Assembly: GCA_028023455.1 (NCBI GenBank)
Contig: JAQFVV010012420.1
Coordinates: forward strand, 312,001 to 376,000
DNA: 64,000 nucleotides
Reading direction: 5' to 3'
DNA from: Epiperipatus broadwayi
Taxonomy: Eukaryota > Onychophora > Udeonychophora > Euonychophora > Peripatidae
The position numbers and the translations under genes were made by a program. Shown here in pieces: positions 13,101 through 24,563 of the stretch. Numbering within the stretch: the stretch's first letter is position 1; each line of letters begins with the position of its first letter. The notes under the pieces were generated by a model that was given only the letters and a program-made list of their open reading frames with translations, had not been told where the DNA came from and made no database searches.

Positions 13101-13884
13101 AAAAATGAAGAATTCTTATGCGAATACTTCTGGAGATTCTGAAGCTATGGATTATCTCAGATCAAATGTATATATGGTTTGAAAGAAAATTTTGTGAGGA
13201 ATACAAAGCAATTATCAATGAAGATGTAATTTAAACTTAATTAATGATAAATTAGAAATTATGAACAAACAATAAAGTAATAATTATGTCGGATGTTGAA
13301 ATTTCTTTTTTCTTCTTTTTTTAAAATAGTTAGGCTTATTGTTTTCATTAGTTTTTCTAGTTTCTATCAATGTAAAACATTTTGCTCTAACATTATTAAA
13401 ACTGAAGTTATTGTGAAAATTGTGTCTCAGGCCAGCTTTTAAAAATTCAGTATGGCACCAAGATTGGTAAAACAGTTAAAAGATATCAGGTTGTAGCACC
13501 TAAGAACATGATTTATTCTTTCAGAAACCACAGAATTAATATTTTTAGAAACATAATAAATTTTGTTTCCATTTATGACATGAAATAAAATTTCTATTTT
13601 CTTTTCATACTTGAGAAAAACCTTTCAAATGTAAATATATTTATAATTACTTTAATTGTGAGACCAATATTGCCTAAGGCTTCTATGTATTCTGTAGACA
13701 AAGATACCATAAACATAAATCTGTCAAACTTAGCATCTATTAAATAGCTCATTGAAAAAAATCACAGTATTAAAAAATGGCACTAATAATTATTAAATTT
13801 ATCACAAATACTAAATATAATTTTCTTATATAGTTCTGTCCATTCATGATTGATTTATCATATTCAATAGTAACATTAGATCTG
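10141..13884. other. Long AT-rich non-coding stretch
   Basis: No gene is supported across 3.7 kb. The longest open frame (minus strand, 12767-12423) has no recognisable domain and its composition matches the background. A small hairpin-capable sequence with nine paired bases lies at about 11800-11830 (CAATGGAGCG / CGCTTCATTG). Confidence 0.55.
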
Positions 13885-14105
13885 CAATGTATTAGACCTG
13901 CTATGACTTTTCACATTTGTCTCAATCTGCTGATAATTTTGTAATCTTGTGATGTGACCAAATAACATGTACACTTGGATCTTGTACAAACTTAAAATAA
14001 ATTCGTCAAAATGGACCATGTGTACATGATATTTTCGCAAGCTTTACAAAGTTATCAGCAGTCTGAAAATGTATGTGAAAAGGTATAGCAGTTCCAATAT
14101 GTGAC
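13885..14105. repeat. Imperfect inverted repeat, MITE-like
   Basis: The left arm (CTGCTATGACTTTTCACAT at 13899) pairs with the right arm ending GTGAAAAGGTATAGCAG at 14091. Inner segments also pair (CTGCTGATAA / TTATCAGCAG and TGTACAC / GTGTACA). The arms are about 100 bp with many mismatches, so this is an old foldback or MITE. No target duplication is visible. Confidence 0.65.
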
Positions 14106-14153
14106 AGTAATTACACCAGTCTAAATTTAATGATACTAAAAATATTAATTTCT

Positions 14154-14257
14154 AACAATATTAAAAATATAAATTTCACACAAAAATAAATCTGAAAAGG
14201 TACATTTTTAACAATACTAAAAAATATGAATTTTACACAAAAACAAATCTGAAAAAA
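14154..14257. repeat. 56-bp tandem duplication
   Basis: Unit 14154-14209 is repeated at 14210-14256 (AACAATATTAAAAATAT versus AACAATACTAAAAAATAT, and shared ACAAATCTGAAAA-type ends). It is AT-rich and non-coding. Confidence 0.75.
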
Positions 14258-14639
14258 GTTTTATGCAATTTCTAAATGTTACTTTAAATACAGCCAAAAC
14301 AATCAGTAAAGTATAAAACACTTAAAATATACTCATATGATACTTACCATGTAATATATAACAGGAATTGTCATGATGAAACAATCAATTTGTCTGTTAT
14401 CTACTTTATTTTAAGTGGATTAAATTTTGTTTCAAAATGGAGACTAAAAGTAAAATTTTATATTTTTCCCAAAATGGACATTTACTTAACACATAATTCC
14501 ACAATATAACGCTTTCACGGGGTCTTCACCAGAAATGTTAATAAGTAGTAAATGTATTTTTTTCAAATTCAAAAAAAAAAAAAATTAAATTATTATACTT
14601 TTATTATTTCTTCAATGTGGTGAATTAATTTTTTTGATG

Positions 14640-15150
14640 TTATCCAATATGATTCACACAAAAATGGGCTTTTCAACAGTCCAAATAAATTGTTGATTCC
14701 TTTTCCACATTTTGTTTGATAGCTTCCATCAGAATTGTCGCTGTTCTACCATGAATTCTCATGACGAAATCCTCATCAGTCTCCCTACACAAGCCATCAA
14801 ACATCCACTGTTCCGAAAAAATTTGTTCAGTTTGCTTTTTTTTTTCTTTTTGTTCAATGATTTTGTGAAGGCCTCCAATTTTACATTTTTTCTCTGCTAA
14901 ACCAAACTCTGTTTTCCACCATTCTATGGATATTAATTTACAAGCCCAGCTGTAAAATAAATTGGATCCCCATCAAAAATGGAGTTCTGGAACCCTCCAA
15001 CCATGTTCCCTTATGAAGGCCTATTTTATTATTACATGCTCAAATATTGCAATGCCATTTCATTGCTTGTCCAAATTGTGGATGTACTCAACCGCATGGA
15101 TCTCAATAGCAAGCGAACTCCAAATATTTATTTATTATTTTGTACTGATT
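14640..15150 (-). pseudogene. Merlin/ISXO2-like (IS1595-type) transposase remnant
   Basis: On the minus strand about 14930-14650 translates, with small frame problems, to a peptide resembling the ISXO2-like DDE domain: EWWKTEFG, then CKIGGLHKIIEQKEKKK, then EQWMFDGLCRETDEDF, GRTATILMEAIKQNV and ESTIYLDC. In the family the corresponding pattern is GGxxKxVEIDES, QWVFGGIxRxT, RSxxTLxxxI and TxxxSDCWxAY. About 15150-14940 may hold more N-terminal sequence. The first catalytic Asp is missing (IIEQ in place of IDE) and a stop follows LDC, so it cannot be functional. No flanking inverted repeats were found. The superfamily call rests on motif order read by eye. Confidence 0.6.
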
Positions 15151-15383
15151 TTTTTAAAAATAAAAAATTGTAATAATAATCAGAAAATTGGAAAAAAATA
15201 AATCAGCATTGAAATAAAAAACACTTTGAAAAGAACTTTAATTAAATTTACTTTGATAATTATGTTTTTTAAAAACAATGTAACAATGTAATTAGTTGAT
15301 TATATGTGGATTTGGTAAATAATCCAGACTTGCTTATTAATTTCATACAAGATAGAAAATTAGGATAGTTTTCATGAAGTTAT

Positions 15384-15546
15384 ATAAAGGCTAATATAAA
15401 TTTATTTAACGTACATTGATTACATAAGTAATATTTACTAAGGCAATAAACCTAAAGCATGTGCAGTTGAAAATGCGAAGGTAGTGACCTCTAAAGGTCT
15501 TAACCACAAGCTTTAGGTTTATTGCCTTAGTAAATAAAGGCTAATA
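15384..15546. repeat. Short hairpin element flanked by a 13-bp direct repeat
   Basis: A perfect 25-bp inverted repeat (15434-15458, beginning TTTACTAAGGCAATAAACC, with 15510-15534) encloses a 51-base loop. ATAAAGGCTAATA occurs at 15384-15396 and again at 15534-15546, overlapping the right arm by one base. The combination looks like a small insertion with target duplication, though the left arm lies about 37 bp inside the left repeat. Confidence 0.65.
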
Positions 15547-18500
15547 ATAACTTGTGTTATTCATTCTTACTGCTTCCATATCTAGGAGATAGTCTGGTTG
15601 TGTTACTTTTCCTGAATTTGTCTTTACAACAGGATAGCTTGGAAGGGAAACACTGTGAAGCACCAGAAAAACTTCAAAGCTAACTAAAATAACTGCTAAA
15701 TGGAAAATAAATCATGAATTCATAATTAAAAACCTATAGCATCTCTGTTTCTGAGATTGTCTACCTTAGCTAAAGTATTATTTTGATTATAATCTTTTAT
15801 GCTTGATTACTGGTAACCATCCCTAAATTAATTATAGGAATTGGTAAACTTAGGAAAATTTATAAGATTGTAACATTTTTCAAATATGCTATCTTGTGCA
15901 AGAAATACAAAATTATCAACAATACATTAAATATTGTGAAATTCGAAGACAATTTAATTTAAGTGAGTATTCAAAGATTGCCTGGAGAATCTTCACTCAT
16001 AGGTTATGAAGCTAAACTGTAAGTTATTTATATATACAGAGTTTTTTCTAAAACTTTGGAAAAAGGAATTAATTCTATAAAGATTTACAAATAGATTATA
16101 GACATAATTTATTTTTTTAGCTCAAAATAAAGTTATTTTTATATAAATATAATCTTTTGTTATTTATTTGAGATAATTTTTTTTTTTTCATATTTCTCCT
16201 GTCAAAATGCATTTCATAATATTAAATATTTAGAAAAAGAAATCAGAAAATAATTGTGCCATTGAATTGTGGTTGAAGCATTGACCTTGTGGAATAATAT
16301 TAATTATAATGTAACCATCTCTTATTTGTTCATCAGAGAATATACTTACTCATTCATTTTAATTAATAGAAAAGTAAGCCAAATTTTTATTTGATTTTCA
16401 TAGAGTTAACATAGTTCTGAACCACGAGTCCTATTTATTCATTTGACATATAATGTGCTGACAAACTTATTTCTATTTGCTGCATGCAATTAGCAGATCC
16501 CTGCTATATGTGCAGTTAAATATGTTTTGAGTTGTTAATGTATTTAGCTTGCATTTTGACTAAAGGTATATGAGCTTATGTATTTCTTAGTAATTTTAGT
16601 GTTTAATGAGATCTATAAGGTATTTAAACTCTGATATCTTTTGTTTTATGCAATATAGGCAATACTATTAAGATGAGCAACTTAAAAACTATGATCAAGA
16701 AATTAGAGCAATAATTAGAGATTTTATAAAATGTTGGTAATCAAATTATGAACCCACACACACATAAGTTAAAATTACAATAGTATGCATACTGTGCTCA
16801 CATTTCTGTTATATTTACATTAAGTCAACCATATAATGATTGTTACAATAAATAAACTTAATATATAAATCTGAAAATCAATTAATCAAATAAAGAGATC
16901 ATTTAGAAAATGTTTAAATGAAAGTTAAGCTCATTTAAAATATTCGTTATAATTGGATAATATTTTTATGAACCTAATAAAAAGAAAAGTAACTCTTTGG
17001 GAAAGTTAATATATTTGTTATATCAAATAGAAGTAGAAAATATTGACTCATCAATCAAGTGGTAATCTTGTAAATAGTTTGCATATAGATAAATTTATTA
17101 GATATATTTTCTTTATTGTGTGCTTTATTCAAATATGTATATCAGGAAGAATTACAATATGATCTATGCCAGAAATAATTATGATGTGGAATGGTTATGG
17201 ATTGAAAGGATTATAAAAGATGAGAAGCCATCAAAGGTAATAGTTTAATTTGTCTTTATTACAAGTTTATTTTATAGGGTCGAAGAAAAATAGTGATTAG
17301 TGGCTATCATATTACCCAATACATGAAGAACACCCAAGATAGAATACATTTCCAAGAAGATTGGGGTTTGGCATACAACAGAACTATTAAGAATTGGAAG
17401 AACCTTGTGGCATACAACAGAACTATTAAGAATTGGTGAACAATAATTAAATATTACACTTGAATCATATGTCTTCTCCAACATTTCAGACATATAGTGG
17501 TCATAATATGAATTAGATTCATCTAGTGCATAATCATTATAATATAAAAAAACCAAGTTAACTAATAATATATTTGTTGCTATAATTATAATTACATAAA
17601 TATTAGTGGAATATCATTTTTAATTGATCCATGTCTTATACTGCATATTGTATGTTTATATGACCATAGATTTTTATTTTAAGATTTCATTTATCAATAG
17701 ATACCTATTAAGTCTTTGTAAATGATAACAACTATCAGTGGTGTTAACTCATAATCTGCTATCTTCTTAACACAATTTATTCTAGAATTTCAATTTGAGT
17801 TGCATTAAAACTTTTAATGAGCTCTTATGTTATTAAAATGCAAAATTATTTCAATAAATATCTAAATAAGTATTGGACTATTATGATATAGTACATATTT
17901 TAATACAACTTGTCTATAAATAAAAAAAGACTCAATACATCAAATAAATTATAATACAGACTATAAGTTCATTTGGAACAATACTTTAGAATTTGATTGA
18001 GTTTCCATTTATCATTGTCAAAATGCCAGTGATTAGAAAGAGAGAAAAAAACAAGTACAGTATTGTAGTCTTTCCTGTTTAAACAAAAAGTTGAAACAAA
18101 ATAGGGGGGGGTGGGGATCAAATTAGATAACTTGGATCAGTTAGAAATAAGATCAGAAGTGTATTTTTATTTGTTGGTATAATTTTGATTATGATATTTA
18201 AGCAGTGGATGTGATATTACTGAATTTCTATCCAAAGACATTTATAGTTCTAGAGTCCATTTCTTTAACACTGCGGTAAACCGTGTCTTCTTTAAATTTT
18301 GATTCATGATAATAGTTGCTTAGTTTTATAATTTGTAAACATTTGTTTACATCTTTTAAAAAAATAAATAAATATATATTAAAATAGGATATCAAACTAC
18401 TTATGAAAATCTGTGTTCAAATTCCCTATATTAAATTCCAAGTATATGACAAATATAAGCATATATTATATATAGACAGAGTCCGTTTCCATAAAATTTT

Positions 18501-18853
18501 CTGCAAATTTAAAAACATTAAACATTTTACAAAGATGTTCTTAAATAAATATAATTAAGAGTATTATTTACTTTGATATATTGTATTTTTTTAAATAATA
18601 TCAATCAATCAAAATTATATTACAATTAAAAATTCAGTTTTAACAAAGTCAATTTTCAAATTGTCACTATTTGCTTGCTACCGGCTAGTCTACGTCATCT
18701 GACCTGATTTTCTACACACACTCCCCTTCCCGTTTTGCTTATTTGTCAGCTCGGAAATATATACACTGTATTTAAGAATTCACACTAAAACGTTTAACAA
18801 GAGCTGGAACTGAGTTTACTCACAGAAACTATTAACGGAAAAATATCTGTCAA
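15547..18853. other. AT-rich non-coding stretch
   Basis: No gene is supported. A tandem duplication of about 38 bp (GGCATACAACAGAACTATTA at about 17370 and 17409) creates the repeated peptide inside the minus-strand open frame 17556-17272, which otherwise has no recognisable domain. A short ACAC run is near 16760 and a G-rich patch near 18105. Confidence 0.5.
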
Positions 18854-18925
18854 GCGTTGGTGGCCTAGTGGTTAGCATAGCTGCCTTCCAAGCAGCTGGC
18901 CCGGTTTCGCTTCCCGGTCAATGCA
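18854..18925 (+). tRNA. tRNA-Gly(TCC)-like sequence, probable pseudogene or SINE head
   Basis: Seventy-two bases fold as a tRNA. The acceptor GCGTTGG pairs with TCAATGC (two G-U pairs). The D arm is GGCCTAGTGGTTAGC. The anticodon stem GCTGC/GCAGC holds loop CTTCCAA, so the anticodon is TCC (glycine). Two nearly invariant T-arm positions are changed: G53 is T and A58 is C, giving loop TTCGCTT and breaking the closing T-stem pair. This also spoils the Pol III B box. A run of 16 A lies 11 bases downstream (18937-18952), then a T run. The decayed B box and A tail suggest a retroposed tRNA or tRNA-derived SINE, although a functional tRNA with a weak T arm cannot be excluded. Confidence 0.75.
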
Positions 18926-19223
18926 TTTGACATATGAAAAAAAAAAAAAAAAGCTTTTTCCCTTTTTTATACTTTTATTCAACTTCCTTTAAATAATTCG
19001 AAGGTTGTGATTAAATATTCTCTCCATTATAGGAAAGGATTAGGAAAGAACAATACTCTTAAACAAAGTGTAATTATAAAGAGATCCAAAATGAAATAAT
19101 AATAATGAATAATTACAATTCAAAAAGTTTATTTAATTTATAAAATAATATATATAAGAGTATTTTAATATTAAAATATTGCCTACGATGAACTTAATGA
19201 AATTAAAAGGGGGGATTTAAACT

Positions 19224-19432
19224 CAGACTTTCAAGCTCCCTACAGCTATCCATTCCATCTTGTACAACCGATACACATGACCACATACATGTGAAAAATA
19301 TAAATGATCTTCAATATATGTATTTTGTGCTGAAAAAGCTCTCATCAGTGGATCTAGATCATCTCGACACACACAAATATATATAATCAGTGCTCAGTTT
19401 ATATTAATATAGCAAATCTTCGAACTTGAATA
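19224..19432 (-). repeat. Diverged relative of the 54-kb ribozyme repeat
   Basis: Compared with 54080-54290, this block keeps the same order of words: CAGACTTTCA, an ACATACATGTG word, a TCATCAGTGG/TCATCAGTTGG word, CAGTGCTCAG/AAGTGCTCAG and a final CAAATCTTCGAAC/CCAATCTTCATAC. On the minus strand a hammerhead-like CTGATGA (19348-19342) is followed by GAGCTTTTTCAGC. The GAAA box reads CAAA and stem I is not maintained, so any ribozyme here is probably dead. Confidence 0.6.
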
Positions 19433-19467
19433 AATAAAAATATTTTACAAAAAACACTTAATTTGTA

Positions 19468-19663
19468 GAGTAATGCACTAAAAACAAAAAAAAAAAATTT
19501 TCTTGGATCATATTTTTAATTTGGTTAGTATATTTAACTTGAAATAAAAACTGGGGGGGGGGGGGGCATTATGGATGCCCCCTGATTTTATTTCAAATTA
19601 AATACATCAATACAAATTGTGATCCAAGAAAAAAGTTATTTTTGAATTATTAGTGCATTACTC
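19468..19663. repeat. Inverted repeat (MITE-like) with a central G14 run
   Basis: The ends GAGTAATGCACTAA (19468) and TTAGTGCATTACTC (ending 19663) are exact inverted repeats. Pairing continues inward with mismatches through CTTGGATCA / TGATCCAAG-type words and GAAATAAA / TTTATTTC to a centre holding 14 G (19553-19566) opposite CCCCC. About 196 bp in total. The G run may have expanded at the hairpin tip. No target duplication is clear. Confidence 0.7.
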
Positions 19664-20989
19664 ATCATCAAAGCATTTTATATAAAAAAAAAATTTATAT
19701 ATTATTTTTTACTTTTTAATTATGGGATATTTTACAGCAGACTTTGTAAATAATCATATTCAAATTTAAATCCTAAAAATATAAACAATGTTACCATATT
19801 TGTAGGTTTTAAATGTCACGAACATTAAAAATCATTAACAAGATTTTATTTTTTGTTTCAGAAGGCAATATTTTTTAAAAATGCAAACATTAGTGTTTTT
19901 TTTTAATTGAAATTCATGCACATTAAAAATCATTTACAAGATTTTTTTTTTTTTTATGAAGGCAATGTTTTAAAAAATGCAAGATTTAGTTTAACAATCA
20001 AGAGATATTAAGATTCCATTCTTCATTTGTCTTTCTTTCTATTTTACATAATTATGACACTTTTTAATCAATTAGCATATTTTTAAAAAATATACTCCCA
20101 TCTAGCATGCATCACTGAAAACTTATCAAATCAATATCACATTTTAAAATTTGGCCTATCAATTCTATAATACTGGACACATGACTAGGCAATCCTGAAA
20201 TATTACAGTGACATATTGCATTGTCATCGATCCCTACTATGTGTACAAAATTTGCAGAAATCTATTTGATAGAAAGATGTTAAAATGTGGTTACAAGATT
20301 TAATCCAGACAAACTAACAGAATTTCTAAGTCATATGCATTGGAATAGCAGCAAGGCATTTATTTGGCAGAACTCTGCTTTTCAATAGGCAACATTACAC
20401 AGAATGTTAACAACTATTACTTCAAATTTTTTTAAAAAAATAAAGTGAAAAACATCATTTCACAAAAAAAACTTAATAACAAAGAAACTATCACAGACAA
20501 CATTTTGTCTTGTGATTATTTTTTTTTATGAATTTCACATTGTTAAATTTTATTATCTACAAGCCTATAATTAAAAATGTTGCATAGTTGCCACTAGTTA
20601 AATATTATTTTGCTAATCTATTTTCATTCAGCATAATATAACTTTCCAAACAATTTTAATATCCTCATTAAAAAACACAATCCACCTCATTTACAATTGA
20701 ATAGCCTCATTTACTAGCCTATGCATATTTACTTACTTCTTTTTGAGACATTTGGCTAATACAAAGCATAAATGCTTCATTTCCAAATGTAAAAACAGAA
20801 ACCATCATCCCTTTCAAAAGTATTTTATATACTTCTCATTTGTTTCCCATCATCCAAAATTTTTATGACAAATTCATTGACTACATATGATGAGAAACAG
20901 CTTCTCCTTATAGAAAATCATAAACGAAATGTTACAATTTAATTCATGGAATGCACCTTTATAAAATATACATGTGGAAGTGTACACTA
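19664..20989. other. AT-rich non-coding stretch
   Basis: Nothing is recognised except homopolymer runs. The segment from about 20900 may include the outer end of the mariner remnant, but no terminal repeat could be matched. Confidence 0.5.
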
Positions 20990-21983
20990 GAGGCTATTGA
21001 CAACTCAAAATAGTCACCTTGTGCATATATACATTGATTAAAATAGCATTCAGATTTCTGGAAGCACACCTGTAACTCATTTTCAAAAATACAGTTGAGC
21101 AGTTGTCTCACATTCTGTTGGATATCAGTTATAGTAAAAAAAATCTTTGTCCTTTCAGTGCAGTTTTTAATTTTGAAATATAACCAAAAATTACAGGGAG
21201 CTAAATCAGGTAAGGCAGGGTGGTCTAGTTGTATAATTGATTTTTTTGGCCAAAAAGTCTTTTACAATGAGCACACTATAATTTGATGCACTGTTATGAT
21301 AAATGATCCACTTATCAAGCCATAATTTGGGTCTTTTTCTTCAACTAGAATCTTGTAACCCCTGAAGTACTTTTAAAAAACATTGTTGGTTGATTGTTTG
21401 TCCCTGTTCAATAAATTCTTGGTGGACTATTCCCTTGTGATCAAGGAAACCCATCAGTACAGGAGTGTGACATGCATGCCATTTTAGGGTGCAGTGAATT
21501 AGGAGATTTCCATTGTATCCTGATGTTTCATTTCTGGGTCATACTGGAAGCACAAAGATTCATCACCCATAATTATTTTTGGAAGCAGACGTGTATATGA
21601 AGTAACATCAATTGCAACATCTCACTGAAGCTGTTTCTGTTCATCCATCAAGATTCGAGGCACAAAGTTCGTAGAAATCTTTTCCATGCCTAATTCTTTA
21701 TTTAAAATTAGTCTGTTTCTCGATTAAGCTGCAATTCTTCAGCTATCAATCCCACACTTAACATTAACATCAGTCATTGTTATTTATGACTATCTGCTTC
21801 TGGGATCAATCGGCACATCTTCTCGCCCATCTTTGAACCTCTTATGCCATTCAAACATGTGATTTCTTCATAGCATTTTTCACCATATGCCACTTGCAAC
21901 AGTTGTAATGTTTCAGTAGCACATTTACCGGGTTTTACACAACATTTGATATTAACATGTTGCTCAAAATTTGAATCACCCAT
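20990..21983 (-). pseudogene. Decayed mariner transposase
   Basis: On the minus strand the N-terminal segment (open 21983-21780) reads MGDSNFEQHVNIKCCVKPGK, then ATETLQLL, which matches the mariner helix-turn-helix start. Later frames give MGDESLCFQYDPE, FLAKKSI-like, LPDLAPCNFWLY, IQQNVRQLLN and NQCIYAQGDYFE in the order of mariner transposases. Of the DD34D catalytic acids, the first (GDES) is present. The second (usually HHDNA) reads YHNSA and the third (usually PDLAPCDF) reads PDLAPCNF. There are several stops and frameshifts. The element is dead. Terminal inverted repeats were not found. Confidence 0.85.
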
Positions 21984-22239
21984 TTTTGTGCCAAAGGAAG
22001 TGCATACCTATTTATTACCTTCTCGATAAATTGTATCATCTCGATAGGTGACAACCAGTTCTAATAGCTTAAAATTCATACACATGTTAACTTAAACATG
22101 TTCAATCATGAATCCTTATGTGATTTCAATACAATTAGGTTATAAGTGACACACCATGGCCATTACAAGAATTAAATTGTCACACCTCATATTTCTGTAC
22201 ATAAATTATATGCTCAAAAACTTTCTTAGCCAAGTTAAA

Positions 22240-22859
22240 CATTCTCTTTATAAATCTATTATATATTAAAATAAATGCATCTAATTTTCACTCATTATCA
22301 AATCAAAAGTCAATCCCTGCTTAATTTCTTTTGCTTCTATTATCTCATTTTAATAAAAGCTATTTTGTTAATTCCACTATCCCATCCTCATATTTTGCTT
22401 ATTTTTTTATAAAGATTTAAACAGTAAAATCATAAAATCTCTATTTCTTTTATTCCCTTTACCTTTATAAATTTTCCATATTCTCCTTATAATTCATCTT
22501 GTTCCTCTTTAAACATTTAACCCCTAAAACATATGTTCAATACTTTTCCCAACTATCTTTATATATACTCCATCAACAATCCAAACCCATGTCCCATTTT
22601 TGACTTCTTTCTCTGATATCTAAAGCTTCTGTCCACGCACTAAATAACAATAAGTTATCTCTAGAGCTATTATAATTCTTTCATATTTTATATATTTCTT
22701 TTTTTAATTCATATTCATCTTCCATAATCTCCATTATTTTTTCTTTAACCAATTTATTTATCCTCTTTTCCTACTTGTAATATTGTTTACTTATTTATCC
22801 CATTTCTTATATAAACATCTAGAAACAAACAGTCTATCTAATAATTTTGCATACTATAA
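22240..22859 (-). pseudogene. 3' part of a LINE ORF2, same family as the 42-53 kb LINE
   Basis: Minus-strand translation starts with YAKLLDRLF then CLYKKWDK. This aligns with YAKDLDKEF and YLYKRWDDW of the LINE that spans 42.2-53.8 kb. Downstream a degenerate Cys/His region (VGKSIEHMF) corresponds to the C-terminal knuckle ENIRHLLIEC of that copy and ENIKHLFLKC of the 36.7-kb copy. Many stops are present. Upstream sequence appears to continue beyond the inserted element, at about 24754-24905. The copy is therefore an old LINE split by the 1.88-kb transposon at 22867-24746. Confidence 0.55.
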
Positions 22860-23479
22860 AATATTTTGGTTGTTTTCTCATCCTTGGTGTTCGCCTTAAG
22901 ATGTCGCTACTTCTAGGTAAATTCCTAAAAATATACCGTTTCACTGGCCTTCACCCAACCAAAGAGTAATTTTTCTACATTATAAGCGCAGAAAAGTCCT
23001 CACATTATGTTGGATGGAGAAGGCAATGACAGAAGCCAACACAAAGAGACTTCTTTCTTTGATAAAACACAGAAAGAGTTCCCGATGGCTGCCGGTTACA
23101 GCCTTTTTCCTATGCTAAAAGCAAAGAGAAAGAAATGCCTTGATTGGTTAACGTAGTAGTCGATTTTGTTCATCATTTTCTTGTAATAGTAGAATATCTA
23201 TTCTCTCTGTAACTTCGGGTGAGAGTGTGTGTATTTGAAACAGTCATAGTTTTTTTTAAATTTGATAAGACGTCTATTTTTTTAATGTGTTGTAACTTAC
23301 TTTACTGTTGTAAGTTTAGTAATAATGTCCTGAAGATTCCATTATGAAGGGGTAACCCTCAAAAAATGCTTTTAATGGTGTGAAAGGGAAAAAAAATAAA
23401 GGATCACGCGAAGATTACCGTTTTCGCGAGAATTCGTCCGTGACCAGTTACTTTCACTACATATACATATATACGCACA

Positions 23480-24000
23480 AACAAAAACAACCCACTGTCT
23501 AATTATTAGGAATTACTTGTCCGAAAAATAAAATTAGTCGGGTATTTTTTTTTTTTTGATTTTGTTACATTTATTATTTCAAAATAAGATTAGTTTTTAT
23601 ATTACACACTAACAAAAACAACCCAGTTCCTGATTAATTACTGTCTTTAAAAAAAAAAAGCAAATTCAACGGGGTTTGATTTTTTTCAATGGAGTCTTTG
23701 AATTACGGTTTGTTTGTTTTTATATATACACAAGATTTACCAAAAAAAAAAAAAAAGAAACCCACTTTCTGATTAATTACTGTCAAAAGAAATGCAAATT
23801 AGGTGGCTATCATTTTTAAATTTAGTATTTCAATAACGGTACCCTTTTTATATAGACAGACTTAACAAAAACAACCCACTTTCTGATTCATTACTGTCCC
23901 CCCCCCCCCAAAAAAAAAAGAAAACGGAAATTAGTCGGGTATCATTTTTCAATCGAGTCTTTTAATGACGGTCCTTACTAATAGTAGTCGGGTATCAATT
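23480..24000. repeat. Irregular minisatellite, about four units of 125-135 bp
   Basis: Units begin with variants of ACAAAAACAACCCACT near 23482, 23611, 23740 and 23870. Each continues through CTGATTAATTACTGTC, a homopolymer, and a TAGTCGGGTATCATTTTT / GAGTCTTT(T/G)AAT(T/G)ACGGT word. Variation is mostly in homopolymer length. A C11 run is at about 23897. Confidence 0.75.
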
Positions 24001-24044
24001 CTAAATTGTAGTATATAAATTATGTTACTTTTGATAGATTTAGA

Positions 24045-24563
24045 ATTATGTCTTGCTTTTTTAATAAAATGATTGATTTACTCTTGACCAAAAATACCGT
24101 AACTTTAAAAAAAAAGACACACATAAAGTCCAAAAAAAAAATAAGAAAAAGCCCCGTAACTTTAAAGACACACACACACACAAACTCAAAAACAATCTAA
24201 GATTAATAAACATTGACTTATTACGTCTTGCTTTTGAATCAAATTATTGATTTATTCTTGCAAAAAAAATACCGTAACTTTAAAAAGACACCTAAAATCC
24301 AAAAAAAAAAGATTCGAAAAAGCCCCGTAACTTTAAAGACACACACACAAACTCAAAAACAAGATAAGATTAATAAACATTTACTTATTACGTCTTGCTT
24401 TTGAATCAAATTATTGATTTACTCTTGCAAAAAAAAAAAAGACCGTAACTTTAAAAAGACACATGTAAAGTCAAAAAAAAAAAAAAAAATTAGAAAAACA
24501 CCGTAACTTTAAAGACACACACACACAAACTCAAAAACAAGATAAGATTAATAAACATTTACA
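24045..24563. repeat. Tandem repeat, three units of 167-175 bp
   Basis: Units start at 24045, 24220 and 24387 with ATTA(T/C)GTCTTGCTTTT. Each contains CCGTAACTTTAAA twice, an ACACACACA run, CTCAAAAACAA and AAGATTAATAAACATT. The doubled CCGTAACTTTAAA suggests the unit itself arose by duplication. It lies inside the inverted-repeat element. Confidence 0.85.

Noticed and set aside
14762-14800. Minus-strand CTGATGAGGATTTCGTC as a hammerhead
   Set aside because: It has CTGATGA but no GAAA box after a stem, and the bases encode the conserved RETDEDFVM segment of the Merlin-like transposase.
17272-17556. 94-codon minus-strand frame with a repeated ILNSSVVC motif
   Set aside because: The repeat comes from a 38-bp DNA tandem duplication; no family resemblance.
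24045-24563. CRISPR-like or satellite array
   Set aside because: Only three long units with no spacer pattern, in eukaryotic DNA. It is a minisatellite inside a transposon.
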